A stretch of DNA of 64,000 nucleotides. It comes from Allobosea sp. Root483D1. Lineage in GTDB: Bacteria; Pseudomonadota; Alphaproteobacteria; Rhizobiales; Beijerinckiaceae. Where the stretch lies: positions 124,001 to 188,000 of the forward strand of contig NZ_LMJW01000016.1 of NCBI RefSeq assembly GCF_001429505.1. Reading direction: 5' to 3'. The translations under genes were made by a program, and so were the position numbers. The notes under the pieces were generated by a model. The model saw nothing but the letters and a program-made list of their open reading frames with translations. It did not search any database and was not told the DNA's origin. How positions within the stretch are numbered: position 1 is the stretch's first letter; each line of letters opens with the position of its first letter. Positions 16,610-24,856 of the stretch are shown here, piece by piece.

Positions 16610-19600
16610 TGGCCACGCTCGTTATGCAGGTCGCCGGTTCGGCGCTGGGCGCCGCCGTCGGTGGGCCGTTCGGCGCCATGATCGGCCGTTCGCTCGGAGC
16701 GATCGCCGGCGCCCGCCTCGACCAGAGCCTGCTCGGCGGCGGTGGCGGCTCGCGTATCGTCGAGGGCCCGCGGCTGAAAGAGATCGACGGCCTCACCTCG
16801 ACCGAGGGAGCGCCGATCCCGCGGGTCTACGGGCGGGCCAGGCTCGGCGGCCAGCTGATCTGGGCGACGCGTTTCGAGGAGGAGGTGACGACCACCGTCA
16901 CCCGGACCAAGACCGGCGGCAAGGGCGGCCAGAAGGCGCAGAAAACCTACGACACCACCTACAGCTACTACGCCAACTTCGCGGTCGCCATCTGCGAGGG
17001 GCCGATCGCCTTCGTACGGCGCATCTGGGCCGACGGGCGCGAGATCGACTTCAACACGGTGTCGCTGCGCATTCATCTCGGCGCCGAAAGCCAGGAACCC
17101 GACCCGCTGATCGCCGCCAAGGAGGCAGGCGCGGCGCCGGCCTATCGCGGCACAGCCTATGTCGTGTTCGAGCGTTTCCCGCTCACCGACTACCATAACC
17201 GGGTGCCGCAGTTCTCCTTCGAGGTCGTGCGCGCCGTGCCGGGGCTCGGCCAGATGATCAAGGCCGTGACGGTGATCCCCGGAGCGAGCGAGTTCATCTA
17301 CCAGCCGACCCTGGTGAACCAGGAGCCCGAAGCCGGCATCAACATCGCCGAGAACCGGCATCAGCTGCACAGCCCCACCGACATCGACGGGGCGATCGCG
17401 CATCTGCTGGCGCTCTGTCCTTCTCTCCGGCGCATCTCGCTGGTCGTCAGCTGGTTCGGCGACGACCTGCGCGCCGGCTCCTGCACTATCGCGCCACGCG
17501 TCGAGATCTTCGACAAGAACACTCCCGTCTCGTCCTGGTCCGTCGCGGGCCTCGATCGGGCGAGCGCGCGCATCGTCAGCCAGTTCAATGGCAGGCCGGC
17601 CTATGGCGGCACCCCTTCGGACGAGAGCGTGATCGCGCTGATCCGCCGGCTGCGCTTCACCCACGGGCTCGAAGTGGTGCTCTACCCCTTCGTGATGATG
17701 GATGTGCCGGCCGACAACGCGCTGCCCGATCCGCATACTGGCAACCCCTACCAACCCCCTTATCCCTGGCGCGGCCGCATCACCTGCTCGCCGGCTCCTG
17801 GTCGACCGGGGTCGCCTGACGGCACCTCGGCCGCCACGAGCCAGATCTCGAGTTTCCTGGGCGCGGCGACGGCGGCCGACTTCTCCCTGGACGGCGACAG
17901 GATCGTCTGCGCGCGGCCGGGCGAGTGGAGCTTTCGCCGTGCTGTCCTGCATGCAGCCATGCTCGCCAAGGCGGCCGGCGGCGTCGAGGGCTTCATCATC
18001 GGCTCCGAACTGGTCGGCTTGACGCGGGTGCGGGGCGCCTCGGGCCATTATCCGATGGTCGACGGCCTCATGGCGCTCGCGGCCGAGGTCCGCACGATCC
18101 TGCCGCCGCCGACCAAGCTGACCTATGCGGCGGACTGGACCGAATATGGCGCCCATGTCCGCGATGGCGGGCTGGAGGTACGGTTTCCGCTCGATCCGCT
18201 CTGGGCCAGCCCCCATATCGACGCGATCGGCATCGACTACTATGCGCCGCTCTCCGATTGGCGCGACACGCCCGACCATGCCGATCTCGCCATTGCGCGG
18301 GGCGCCGCCGATGTCGACTATCTGCGCAGCCGCCTGACCTCCGGCGAGGGCTACGACTGGTATTATGCGAATCCATCCGGCCGCGAGGCGCAGACGCGCC
18401 TGCCGATCACCGATGGCGCCCATGGCAAATCCTGGGTCTTCCGGCAGAAGGATCTGCCGAACTGGTGGTCGAACTGGCATGTCCAGCGCTTTGCCGGCGC
18501 GGAGATCGGCGCGACCGCCTGGCTGCCGGGCTCGAAGCCGATCTGGCTGACCGAGGTCGGCCTGCCTGCCGTCGACAAGGGCGGCAACTCCCCGAACGTC
18601 TTTCCCGATCCCAAGTCGGTCGATGGCGGCTATCCGCATTTTTCGACCAGGGCGCGCGATGACCTCGTCCAGGCCCGCGGGTTGGAGGCCATCCTGTCCG
18701 GCTTCGATCCTGCGCTTCCGGGTTTCGATCCGCTGCGCAACCCGATAGCGCCGTCGCTGGGTGCGCGCATGGTCGATCCGGCCAACGTCTTCGCCTGGAC
18801 CTGGGACGCCAGGCCGTTCCCGGCTTTTCCCGATCTGACCTCGGTCTGGGCCGACGGAACGAACTACGAGAGCGGCCACTGGATCAACGGCCGCCTCGAG
18901 GGCGTGACGCTCGATCGGCTGGTGCACGCGGTCCTGGCCGATTACGGCCTGCCGGCGCCGGACGAGATCGCGATCGACGGCTTCGTCGATGGTTATGTCC
19001 TCGATCGGCCGCTCTCGGCACGGCAGGTGCTCGAACCGCTCGCCCAGACGTTCGGGTTCGACGCCATCATGTCCTCCGGCCGGCTCGTCTTCCGCGGCCG
19101 CGCCGCGACGATCGCGCGAGCCTTGTCGGCGGATGATCTCGTGCTCGATCGGGACTGGCAGCCCTTTGAACTGCGCCGGGCGCAGGAGAGCGAGCTGCCG
19201 CGTGAATTGCGCCTCGTCCATATCGACGGAAACAACGATTATCGCCAGGTCACAGCGCGCTCGCGTCGTCTCGTCGGGGCGGCGCGACGTGAGAGCGCCA
19301 TCGAACTCGCCATGGTCACCCGGCGCGCGGAGGGGCAGCGCCTCGCCGATCTTCGGCTGCAGGAGATCTGGGCGGGCCGGGAAACGCTCGAACTGGAGCT
19401 GTCGCCGCGCTGCATCGGCCTGGAGGCGGGCGATGTCGTCTCGCTCGCCGTGGCGGGCCAGCCGCGCTTGTTCCGGCTGACGCGGATCAGCGACGGCCCG
19501 ACGCGACGCGCCAGCGCGCGGTCGGTTGAGCCGGCGATCTATCGCGGTGCGCCGGCCGGAGCGCCGGACGGCGAGCGTCCCCCGAAGGTGACGCCTCGGA

Positions 19601-20541
19601 TCGCAGGACGGCCGGATGCGTTGATCCTCGATTTTCCGATCGTGCGGGAAACGCCGCCTCCGCTGCAATCACTGGCGGCCTTCGCCGACCCCTGGCCCGG
19701 AGGGCTTGCGATCTGGCGGGCCGCCGAGGGCCTGCCGTTCGCATTGACCGGCATCGTCACGGCGCCGTCGATCATGGGCGAAACCTTGACCGCGCTCGCC
19801 CCGGGGCCGCTCTGGCGGACCGATCGGCAGGCATCGGTCGAGGTTCGCCTGCGCGGCGGCAACCTCGCCTCGGTTGCGCCGGAGGCCGCCCTCACAGGGG
19901 CCAATGCGCTCGCCTTCATCGACCCGGCCGGGGAGATCGAGATCGTGACGGCGGCGCGAGTCGAGCTGACCGGCACGCGGACCTTCCGGCTGTCGCAGAT
20001 GGTACGCGGGCTCGGCGGTTCGGAACCGGCGTCGGTACGGACATTGGCTCCGGGAGCGCGCGTGGTCGTGCTCGACGGTGCGGCGGTTCCGCTGACGACG
20101 AGCCTTGACGATGTTGGCCGGCAACTCCGCTACCGGATCGGGCCGCCCAGTGCCGATGTCGCCTCGGCGTCGATGCGCGAGCTCTCCACGACGGTCGGGA
20201 TCGCAGCGTTGCGACCGCTCGGGCCCGTGCGTCCACAGGCTCGGCGCTCGCCCGCCGGCGTGGCGCTGAGCTGGATCCGCCGCAGCCGCGTCGACGCCGA
20301 TTCCTGGGAGGTGGTCGAGGTGCCGCTCGGCGAGGAGACCGAGCGCTATCGCGTGACGATCCGGACTGGCGGCGATGCCGTCAGGATCGTCGAAGTGGAT
20401 GCGCCGATCCTGCTCTACGAAGCGGCGCAGGAGCTTGCCGATTTCGGCAGCCCTCAGGCCGAGCTCGACGTCGAACTGGCGCAACTCAGCGTTGTTGCGG
20501 GGGCCGGGCTGCCGCGGCGTGGACTCCTCGCGGTTCGCTGA
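16609..20541 (+). CDS. GTA megatron/tail fibre hub with TIM-barrel-like domain (g15-like)
   Basis: A 1310-residue protein, close to the 1300 residues of RcGTA gp15. N-terminal Gly/Ala-rich hydrophobic repeats (GSALGAAVGGPFGAMIGRSL) precede a beta-rich hub domain. The GTA TIM-barrel (glycoside-hydrolase-like) spans about residues 340-720, with LEVVLYPFVMMDVP, TYAADWTEYGAH, DAIGIDYYAPLSDW and WLTEVGLPAVDKG. A phage-tail_3-like hub region and receptor-binding C-terminus follow. It forms the central baseplate megatron and contacts the recipient cell surface. The ATG at 16609 is coupled to g14 (TGATG). It ends the contiguous GTA cluster. Confidence 0.93.
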   Translation: MATLVMQVAGSALGAAVGGPFGAMIGRSLGAIAGARLDQSLLGGGGGSRIVEGPRLKEIDGLTSTEGAPIPRVYGRARLGGQLIWATRFEEEVTTTVTRTKTGGKGGQKAQKTYDTTYSYYANFAVAICEGPIAFVRRIWADGREIDFNTVSLRIHLGAESQEPDPLIAAKEAGAAPAYRGTAYVVFERFPLTDYHNRVPQFSFEVVRAVPGLGQMIKAVTVIPGASEFIYQPTLVNQEPEAGINIAENRHQLHSPTDIDGAIAHLLALCPSLRRISLVVSWFGDDLRAGSCTIAPRVEIFDKNTPVSSWSVAGLDRASARIVSQFNGRPAYGGTPSDESVIALIRRLRFTHGLEVVLYPFVMMDVPADNALPDPHTGNPYQPPYPWRGRITCSPAPGRPGSPDGTSAATSQISSFLGAATAADFSLDGDRIVCARPGEWSFRRAVLHAAMLAKAAGGVEGFIIGSELVGLTRVRGASGHYPMVDGLMALAAEVRTILPPPTKLTYAADWTEYGAHVRDGGLEVRFPLDPLWASPHIDAIGIDYYAPLSDWRDTPDHADLAIARGAADVDYLRSRLTSGEGYDWYYANPSGREAQTRLPITDGAHGKSWVFRQKDLPNWWSNWHVQRFAGAEIGATAWLPGSKPIWLTEVGLPAVDKGGNSPNVFPDPKSVDGGYPHFSTRARDDLVQARGLEAILSGFDPALPGFDPLRNPIAPSLGARMVDPANVFAWTWDARPFPAFPDLTSVWADGTNYESGHWINGRLEGVTLDRLVHAVLADYGLPAPDEIAIDGFVDGYVLDRPLSARQVLEPLAQTFGFDAIMSSGRLVFRGRAATIARALSADDLVLDRDWQPFELRRAQESELPRELRLVHIDGNNDYRQVTARSRRLVGAARRESAIELAMVTRRAEGQRLADLRLQEIWAGRETLELELSPRCIGLEAGDVVSLAVAGQPRLFRLTRISDGPTRRASARSVEPAIYRGAPAGAPDGERPPKVTPRIAGRPDALILDFPIVRETPPPLQSLAAFADPWPGGLAIWRAAEGLPFALTGIVTAPSIMGETLTALAPGPLWRTDRQASVEVRLRGGNLASVAPEAALTGANALAFIDPAGEIEIVTAARVELTGTRTFRLSQMVRGLGGSEPASVRTLAPGARVVVLDGAAVPLTTSLDDVGRQLRYRIGPPSADVASASMRELSTTVGIAALRPLGPVRPQARRSPAGVALSWIRRSRVDADSWEVVEVPLGEETERYRVTIRTGGDAVRIVEVDAPILLYEAAQELADFGSPQAELDVELAQLSVVAGAGLPRRGLLAVR

Positions 20542-20612
20542 GCTAGCCTTGAGCGGTGCCTTTCACGCCAATGTTCATGGCGCATTCACGCGTACAGGGC
20601 TAGCGCATAGCA

Positions 20613-20933
20613 ATGATGCTGCTCGACCCCGCTGCCGCGATGCTCGCTTTGGTCACCGCCGTCGCTTCGCCGGTGGAGACGGTCGATGCGTCGCAGCCGA
20701 TCTCCTGCCTGTCCGCTGAAGAAACGCGCGAGGCCGTGTCGGACGGCAAGGTCATGCAGCCCGCTGCGGCGTCCCGCCATGCTCGCGAGGCTGCGCCCGG
20801 CGAAGTCCTGCGGATCAGGCTCTGCCGCCAGGGCGACGAGTTCGTCTATGTGGTGACGACGATGAAGCGCGACGGCCGCGTCGCCCGGGTCACGCTGGAT
20901 GGCGCCTCGGGTAAGGTGGCGGATATCCGCTAG
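20613..20933 (+). CDS. feuN: Small secreted PepSY-like protein, FeuN-like candidate
   Basis: A 106-residue protein with an N-terminal hydrophobic segment (PAAAMLALVTAVASPVETVDA) that looks like a cleaved signal peptide. The mature part has two Cys (ISCLSAEE, RLCRQGDE) and the C-terminus FVYVVTTMKRDGRVARVTLD resembles half a PepSY domain. It lies 45 bp upstream of the feuP-like regulator in the same direction. In Sinorhizobium a small periplasmic inhibitor of the FeuQ sensor, FeuN, is encoded at this place; the assignment here rests on location, size and export, not on clear sequence recognition. No obvious ribosome site precedes the two adjacent ATGs. Confidence 0.6.
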   Translation: MMLLDPAAAMLALVTAVASPVETVDASQPISCLSAEETREAVSDGKVMQPAAASRHAREAAPGEVLRIRLCRQGDEFVYVVTTMKRDGRVARVTLDGASGKVADIR

Positions 20934-20978
20934 TTCCGCTATTCCCCGTTCCTGATCCGCAATCGGAGAAAAGCCGCC

Positions 20979-21644
20979 GTGCGACTGCTCGTCGTCGAGG
21001 ACGACAAGGACCTCAACCGCCAGATCGTCAATGCGCTGGAGAACGCCGGCTACGCCGTCGACAAGGCTTTTGACGGCGAGGAAGGGCTCTATCTCGGCGA
21101 GACCGAGCCCTATGACGCAGTGATCCTCGATCTCGGCCTGCCGAAGGTCGACGGCGTCGCCGTGCTGCAGGGCTGGCGCCGGGCCGGCAAGACCATGCCG
21201 GTGCTGATCCTGACGGCGCGTGATCGCTGGAGCGACAAGGTCTCCGGCTTCGACGCCGGCGCCGACGACTACGTCGTCAAGCCGTTCCATATCGAGGAAT
21301 TGCTCGCCCGCGTCCGCGCCTTGCTGCGCCGAGCAGCCGGCCATGCGACCGCCGAGCTGATCTGCGGCCCGGTCCGCCTCGATACGCGTGCCAGCCGCGT
21401 CGTCGTCGACGGCAACCCGGTCAAGCTGACCTCGCACGAATATCGGCTGCTCGCCTATCTGATGCATCATCAGGGCCGCGTCGTCTCGCGCACCGAGCTG
21501 GTCGAGCATCTCTACGACCAGGATTTCGACCGTGATTCCAACACGATCGAGGTCTTCGTCGGCCGCCTGCGCAAGAAGCTCGGCGTCGACGTCATTGAGA
21601 CCGTGCGCGGCCTCGGCTACATCGCCGCCGCGAAAGCCGGATGA
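20979..21644 (+). CDS. feuP: OmpR-family response regulator, FeuP-like
   Basis: A 221-residue response regulator. Receiver: acidic pair VVEDDKD, phospho-acceptor Asp in VILDLGLPKVDG near residue 51, Thr in LILTARD and Lys in DDYVVKPFH. A winged-helix domain follows (KLTSHEYRLLAYLMHHQGRV … TIEVFVGRLRKKLG … VRGLGYIA). GTG start after CGGAGAAAAG. In rhizobia feuPQ neighbours cycHJKL and has been linked to iron uptake, osmoadaptation and cyclic glucan export; synteny here is the same. The kinase gene follows after an unusual 130-bp gap filled by repeats. Confidence 0.85.
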   Translation: MRLLVVEDDKDLNRQIVNALENAGYAVDKAFDGEEGLYLGETEPYDAVILDLGLPKVDGVAVLQGWRRAGKTMPVLILTARDRWSDKVSGFDAGADDYVVKPFHIEELLARVRALLRRAAGHATAELICGPVRLDTRASRVVVDGNPVKLTSHEYRLLAYLMHHQGRVVSRTELVEHLYDQDFDRDSNTIEVFVGRLRKKLGVDVIETVRGLGYIAAAKAG

Positions 21645-21681
21645 TTTCAGTTGGAAACATCTTGTGTTTCCAACTGAAATC
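21643..21681. repeat. Perfect long hairpin at the feuP stop codon
   Basis: The arms 21643-21659 (GATTTCAGTTGGAAACA) and 21665-21681 are perfect reverse complements of 17 bp with a 5-nt loop (TCTTG). The left arm overlaps the feuP TGA. It is AT-richer than its surroundings and lacks a U tract, so it is more likely part of a mosaic repeat or an RNA-stabilising or processing structure than a canonical terminator. Confidence 0.8.
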
Positions 21682-21694
21682 TGAATCCGTCTCT

Positions 21695-21760
21695 CATCAA
21701 AGAGTTAGAGCAGGATCTATGCGAAAAACCGGTTCCCACTTTTTCGCATCCCGCTCTAGA
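21695..21760. repeat. Hyphomicrobiales intergenic mosaic element
   Basis: TCAAAGAGTTAGAGCAGGAT is followed by an inverted structure: ATGCGAAAAA (21719-21728) pairs with TTTTTCGCAT (21740-21749) around CCGGTTCCCAC, and AGAGC (21707-21711) with GCTCT (21753-21757). The form AGAGCnnGATnnnnCGAAAA(A)CCGGTTCCCACTTTTCG is a widely dispersed short repeat in rhizobial-type genomes, recalled from general knowledge. It sits between feuP and feuQ, and the adjacent hairpin at 21643-21681 may belong to the same unit. Confidence 0.75.
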
Positions 21761-21774
21761 GCCTGAGGCCGGTC

Positions 21775-23151
21775 ATGCCGGTCACGCGGCAGCGCTTCTC
21801 GCTCGGCGCCCGGCTCTTCATCTCGGCCGCCATCTGCTGCGCGCTGGTGCTGATCCTCGCGGGTTTCGGACTCACCACCTTCTATCGCCGCTCGGCCGAG
21901 CGCGGCTTCGACGAACGCCTCAGCGTCTACATCAAGGAGCTTGTCGCCGATCTCGCGGCTCCCCCCGAGGCCGAACGGCAGGCGATCGGCGACCTCGGCG
22001 AGCCGCGCTTCGACCTGCCGCTCTCCGGCTGGTACTGGCAGATCATCCGGCTCGACGGCGAGCGTCCGACGGTGCGCACCTCGCGCTCCCTCGTCGGCGG
22101 GCAATTGCCGAAGCTGCTCGACCAGAACCTGCCGCCGAATGCGCGCGGCCTGCGCGAGAGCTATATTTCGGGGCCGGATGAGCGGCGTCTGCGCGTGCTC
22201 GAGCGCGAGATCGATGTCGGCGAGGATGGCCGCTTCACCGTCGGTGTCGCTGCGCCAGCCGACGAGATCGAAGGCGACATCCGCGACTTCCGCTTCGCCC
22301 TGACCCTGACCTTCCTCTTCCTCGGCCTCGCCCTCGTCGCCTCGACCATCGCCCAGGTCCGCTTCGGCCTGCGCCCGCTGGCGCGCCTGCGCGCGGCGGT
22401 CGGTACCGTGCGCACCGGCGAGAGCACGCGCATCGCCGGGCGCTATCCGCCGGACCTGGCGCCGCTGGCGGGCGAGCTCAACCAGCTCATCGACGCCAAT
22501 CGCGAGATCCTGGAGCGCGCCCGCACCCAGGTCGGCAATCTCGCCCATGCCCTCAAGACGCCGCTTAGCGTGATGCAGAATGAGGCCGAGGCCGGCCAGG
22601 GCGTCCTGCCCCAGACGGTCCGCCATCAGACCGCGATCATGCGCGACCAGGTCCAGTATTATCTTGACCGGGCCCGGGCCGCTGCCCTGTCGGGCGCCCT
22701 GGGTGGAGCCTCCGAGATCTCTCCTTCGCTCGACGCGCTGATCCGCACCTTCGAGAAGATCGCGCAGGGCAGGGCGATCGAGGGCAGCCATACCGTGCCC
22801 GCCGGCGCCCGCTTTCGCGGCGAGAAACAGGATTTCGAGGAGATGCTCGGCAACCTGCTCGACAATGCCTTCAAATGGGCGCGGACCGAGGTGCAGGTCT
22901 CCCTGGTGCCGGACGCGCAGGCGCCGGAGGGCCGCCTCGTGCTGCTGATCGACGATGACGGCCCGGGCCTCCCCGACGACGCCATGGCCGAGGTCCTCAA
23001 GCGCGGCCGCAGGCTCGACGAGACGACGCCGGGCTCCGGGCTCGGCCTCTCGATCGTCGTCGATCTCGCCAAGCTCTATGGCGGCGGCCTCACGCTGGAG
23101 CGCTCGCCGCTGGGCGGCCTCAGGGCCCGGCTCGTCCTGCCGGCGGTCTGA
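21775..23151 (+). CDS. feuQ: Sensor histidine kinase, FeuQ-like
   Basis: A 458-residue membrane kinase. TM1 lies near residues 12-35 (FISAAICCALVLILAGFGLTT), a periplasmic sensor domain to about 172, TM2 near 174-194 (LTLTFLFLGLALVASTIAQV), then HAMP. The dimerisation helix carries the phospho-acceptor His in NLAHALKTPLSVMQ near 258; ATP-binding motifs are NLLDNAFKWA, DDDGPGLP and GSGLGLSIV. It should phosphorylate the FeuP-like regulator and, by analogy, be restrained by the FeuN-like periplasmic protein. Separated from feuP by mosaic repeats rather than overlapping it. Confidence 0.85.
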   Translation: MPVTRQRFSLGARLFISAAICCALVLILAGFGLTTFYRRSAERGFDERLSVYIKELVADLAAPPEAERQAIGDLGEPRFDLPLSGWYWQIIRLDGERPTVRTSRSLVGGQLPKLLDQNLPPNARGLRESYISGPDERRLRVLEREIDVGEDGRFTVGVAAPADEIEGDIRDFRFALTLTFLFLGLALVASTIAQVRFGLRPLARLRAAVGTVRTGESTRIAGRYPPDLAPLAGELNQLIDANREILERARTQVGNLAHALKTPLSVMQNEAEAGQGVLPQTVRHQTAIMRDQVQYYLDRARAAALSGALGGASEISPSLDALIRTFEKIAQGRAIEGSHTVPAGARFRGEKQDFEEMLGNLLDNAFKWARTEVQVSLVPDAQAPEGRLVLLIDDDGPGLPDDAMAEVLKRGRRLDETTPGSGLGLSIVVDLAKLYGGGLTLERSPLGGLRARLVLPAV

Positions 23152-23227
23152 CGCCGCATTGCCCGCGTGACCCTTTGTCGCCATCTTCGGACATGAACCG
23201 GCACCTTCGAACGGCTATGAACAGCGA

Positions 23228-24331
23228 ATGCTGATCTGGATCATCTTCGCGGCCATGACCGGGGCAGCGGTCATGGCGGTGCTCTGGCCGCTTGGCCGCC
23301 GGGCGCCGGCGCTTTCCGCCGACACGGCCGGGGCAACCGCGCTTTACCGCGCCCAGCTCGCCGAGATCGATCGCGACCTTGGCCGCAAGCTGATCGGCGC
23401 CGCCGAAGCCGAGGCGGCCAAGGCCGAGGCGGCGCGCCGGCTGCTGCGCGAGACGGCGACGGAAACGATGCCAGCCGGCGAGAGCGAGCCGGCCCTGCGT
23501 CGCCGCCGCGCGGCGTCCGCCATCGCGCTCTCCTGCGTGCCTCTGCTGGCGCTGCTGATCTACGGCGCCTATGGCTCGCCGACGGTCCCGGACCAGCCGC
23601 TCGCAGCGCGGATGCAGGGCAATCCGGCGCAGGATTTCGAGCTGGCGCTGGCGCGGATCGAGTCTCATCTCGCTGCGAACCCGACCGACGGCAAGGGTTG
23701 GAACGTGCTCGCCCCGGTCTATCTGCGCCAGGGCCGCTTCGAGGACGCCGCCAAGGCCTTCGCCAATGCGATCCGGTACGATGGTGCCACGACCGAGCGG
23801 CAGGGTGGCCAGGCCGAGGCGCAAATTCTCGCCGCCGGCGGCGTGGTCACGGCGGCAGCACGCGAAAGCCTTGCCGAGGCGCTGAAGCTCGACCCGGCCA
23901 ATCCCCGCGCCCGCTTCTTCATGGCGATCGCTCAGGAACAGGATGGGCAGGTGCCGGCTGCGATCGCGGCGCTCAAGGCGTTGCTGGCCGACGCGCCGGC
24001 CGATGCGCCCTGGACGGCCACGGTCCGAGCCCGCCTCGATGGGTTGGAGCGTTCGCCCGCTCCGGCGGATGCGATCGCCAGCTTGCCCGAGGCCGAACGC
24101 ACGACGGCGATCCGCGGCATGGTCGAGGGACTCGCGGCGCGGCTCGCCGAGGGCGGCGGCAGCCTCGCCGACTGGTCTCGCCTGATCCGCTCGCAGGCGG
24201 TGCTCGGTGAGCGCGAGGCGGCGCAGAAGTCGCTGTCCACGGCTCGCCAGCGTCTGGCTTCCGATCAGTCGGCAGCGTCCACTCTCGACGGCCTGCGCAG
24301 CGAACTCGGCCTGCAGGAGGCCGCACCATGA
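23228..24331 (+). CDS. ccmI: Cytochrome c maturation protein CcmI (CycH)
   Basis: A 367-residue CcmI: TM1 at residues 3-22 ([20 protein letters not shown]), a cytoplasmic helical loop with [16 protein letters not shown]2 near 98-117 ([19 protein letters not shown]), then a periplasmic TPR-like domain ([20 protein letters not shown] … AFANAIRYD). It acts as the apocytochrome c chaperone that presents substrate to the CcmFH ligation complex. First gene of a tight four-gene operon; its stop overlaps the ccmE ATG. Confidence 0.9.
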   Translation: MLIWIIFAAMTGAAVMAVLWPLGRRAPALSADTAGATALYRAQLAEIDRDLGRKLIGAAEAEAAKAEAARRLLRETATETMPAGESEPALRRRRAASAIALSCVPLLALLIYGAYGSPTVPDQPLAARMQGNPAQDFELALARIESHLAANPTDGKGWNVLAPVYLRQGRFEDAAKAFANAIRYDGATTERQGGQAEAQILAAGGVVTAAARESLAEALKLDPANPRARFFMAIAQEQDGQVPAAIAALKALLADAPADAPWTATVRARLDGLERSPAPADAIASLPEAERTTAIRGMVEGLAARLAEGGGSLADWSRLIRSQAVLGEREAAQKSLSTARQRLASDQSAASTLDGLRSELGLQEAAP

Positions 24332-24846
24332 CCATTCAGGCCGGTATCCCAGTCACGCCGCCGCGCAAGCGCTTGACCCGCAAGCAGCGCCGCCTCGTCG
24401 TGATCGCTTCGGCCGGCGTCGTCCTCGGCCTTGCTGCCGGGCTCGTCGCCTATGCGCTGCGGGATTCGATCGTCTTCTTCTACGGCCCGACCGAGATCGT
24501 CGAGAAGGGCCTCGCGCCCGGCACGCGCCTGCGCCTGGGCGGCCTGGTCGAGACGGGTTCGGTCGAGCGCGGCTCCAATCAGCGGGTCAGCTTTGCCGTC
24601 ACGGATGGAAAGACCAGGACAATGGTGAGCTACACCGGCCTGCTGCCGGATCTTTTCCGCGAAGGGCAAGGTGTGGTGACCGAGGGCGTCCTAGAGGCGC
24701 CCGGGCGTTTCCGTGCCGATTCCGTCCTCGCCAAGCATGACGAGACCTATATGCCGCGCGAAGTCGCCGATGCGCTGAAGAAGCAGGGGCATTGGCAGCC
24801 CGGCGAAACCAAGGCCGGCGCGCCCGCCGCGCCGGCCACGAAATAG
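24328..24846 (+). CDS. ccmE: Heme chaperone CcmE (CycJ)
   Basis: A 172-residue CcmE. After a basic N-terminus ([11 protein letters not shown]) there is one TM ([21 protein letters not shown]), then an OB-fold periplasmic domain: [32 protein letters not shown] and [13 protein letters not shown]. The covalent heme-binding motif HxxxY is present as [10 protein letters not shown] near residue 138. The C-terminus is Ala/Pro-rich. It carries heme from CcmABCD to CcmF. Confidence 0.95.
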   Translation: MTIQAGIPVTPPRKRLTRKQRRLVVIASAGVVLGLAAGLVAYALRDSIVFFYGPTEIVEKGLAPGTRLRLGGLVETGSVERGSNQRVSFAVTDGKTRTMVSYTGLLPDLFREGQGVVTEGVLEAPGRFRADSVLAKHDETYMPREVADALKKQGHWQPGETKAGAPAAPATK

Positions 24847-24856
24847 GGCCGCTCTG

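Noticed and set aside
16351..19668. Open frame of 1105 codons antisense to the g14-g15 genes
   Set aside because: It is a by-product of high GC codon bias; it has no family features, and the plus-strand genes there have clear domains. Other long antisense frames were treated the same way.
4743..20541. Interpretation as a normal prophage
   Set aside because: No integrase, repressor, lysis or replication genes, no att repeats seen, and gene order equals RcGTA.
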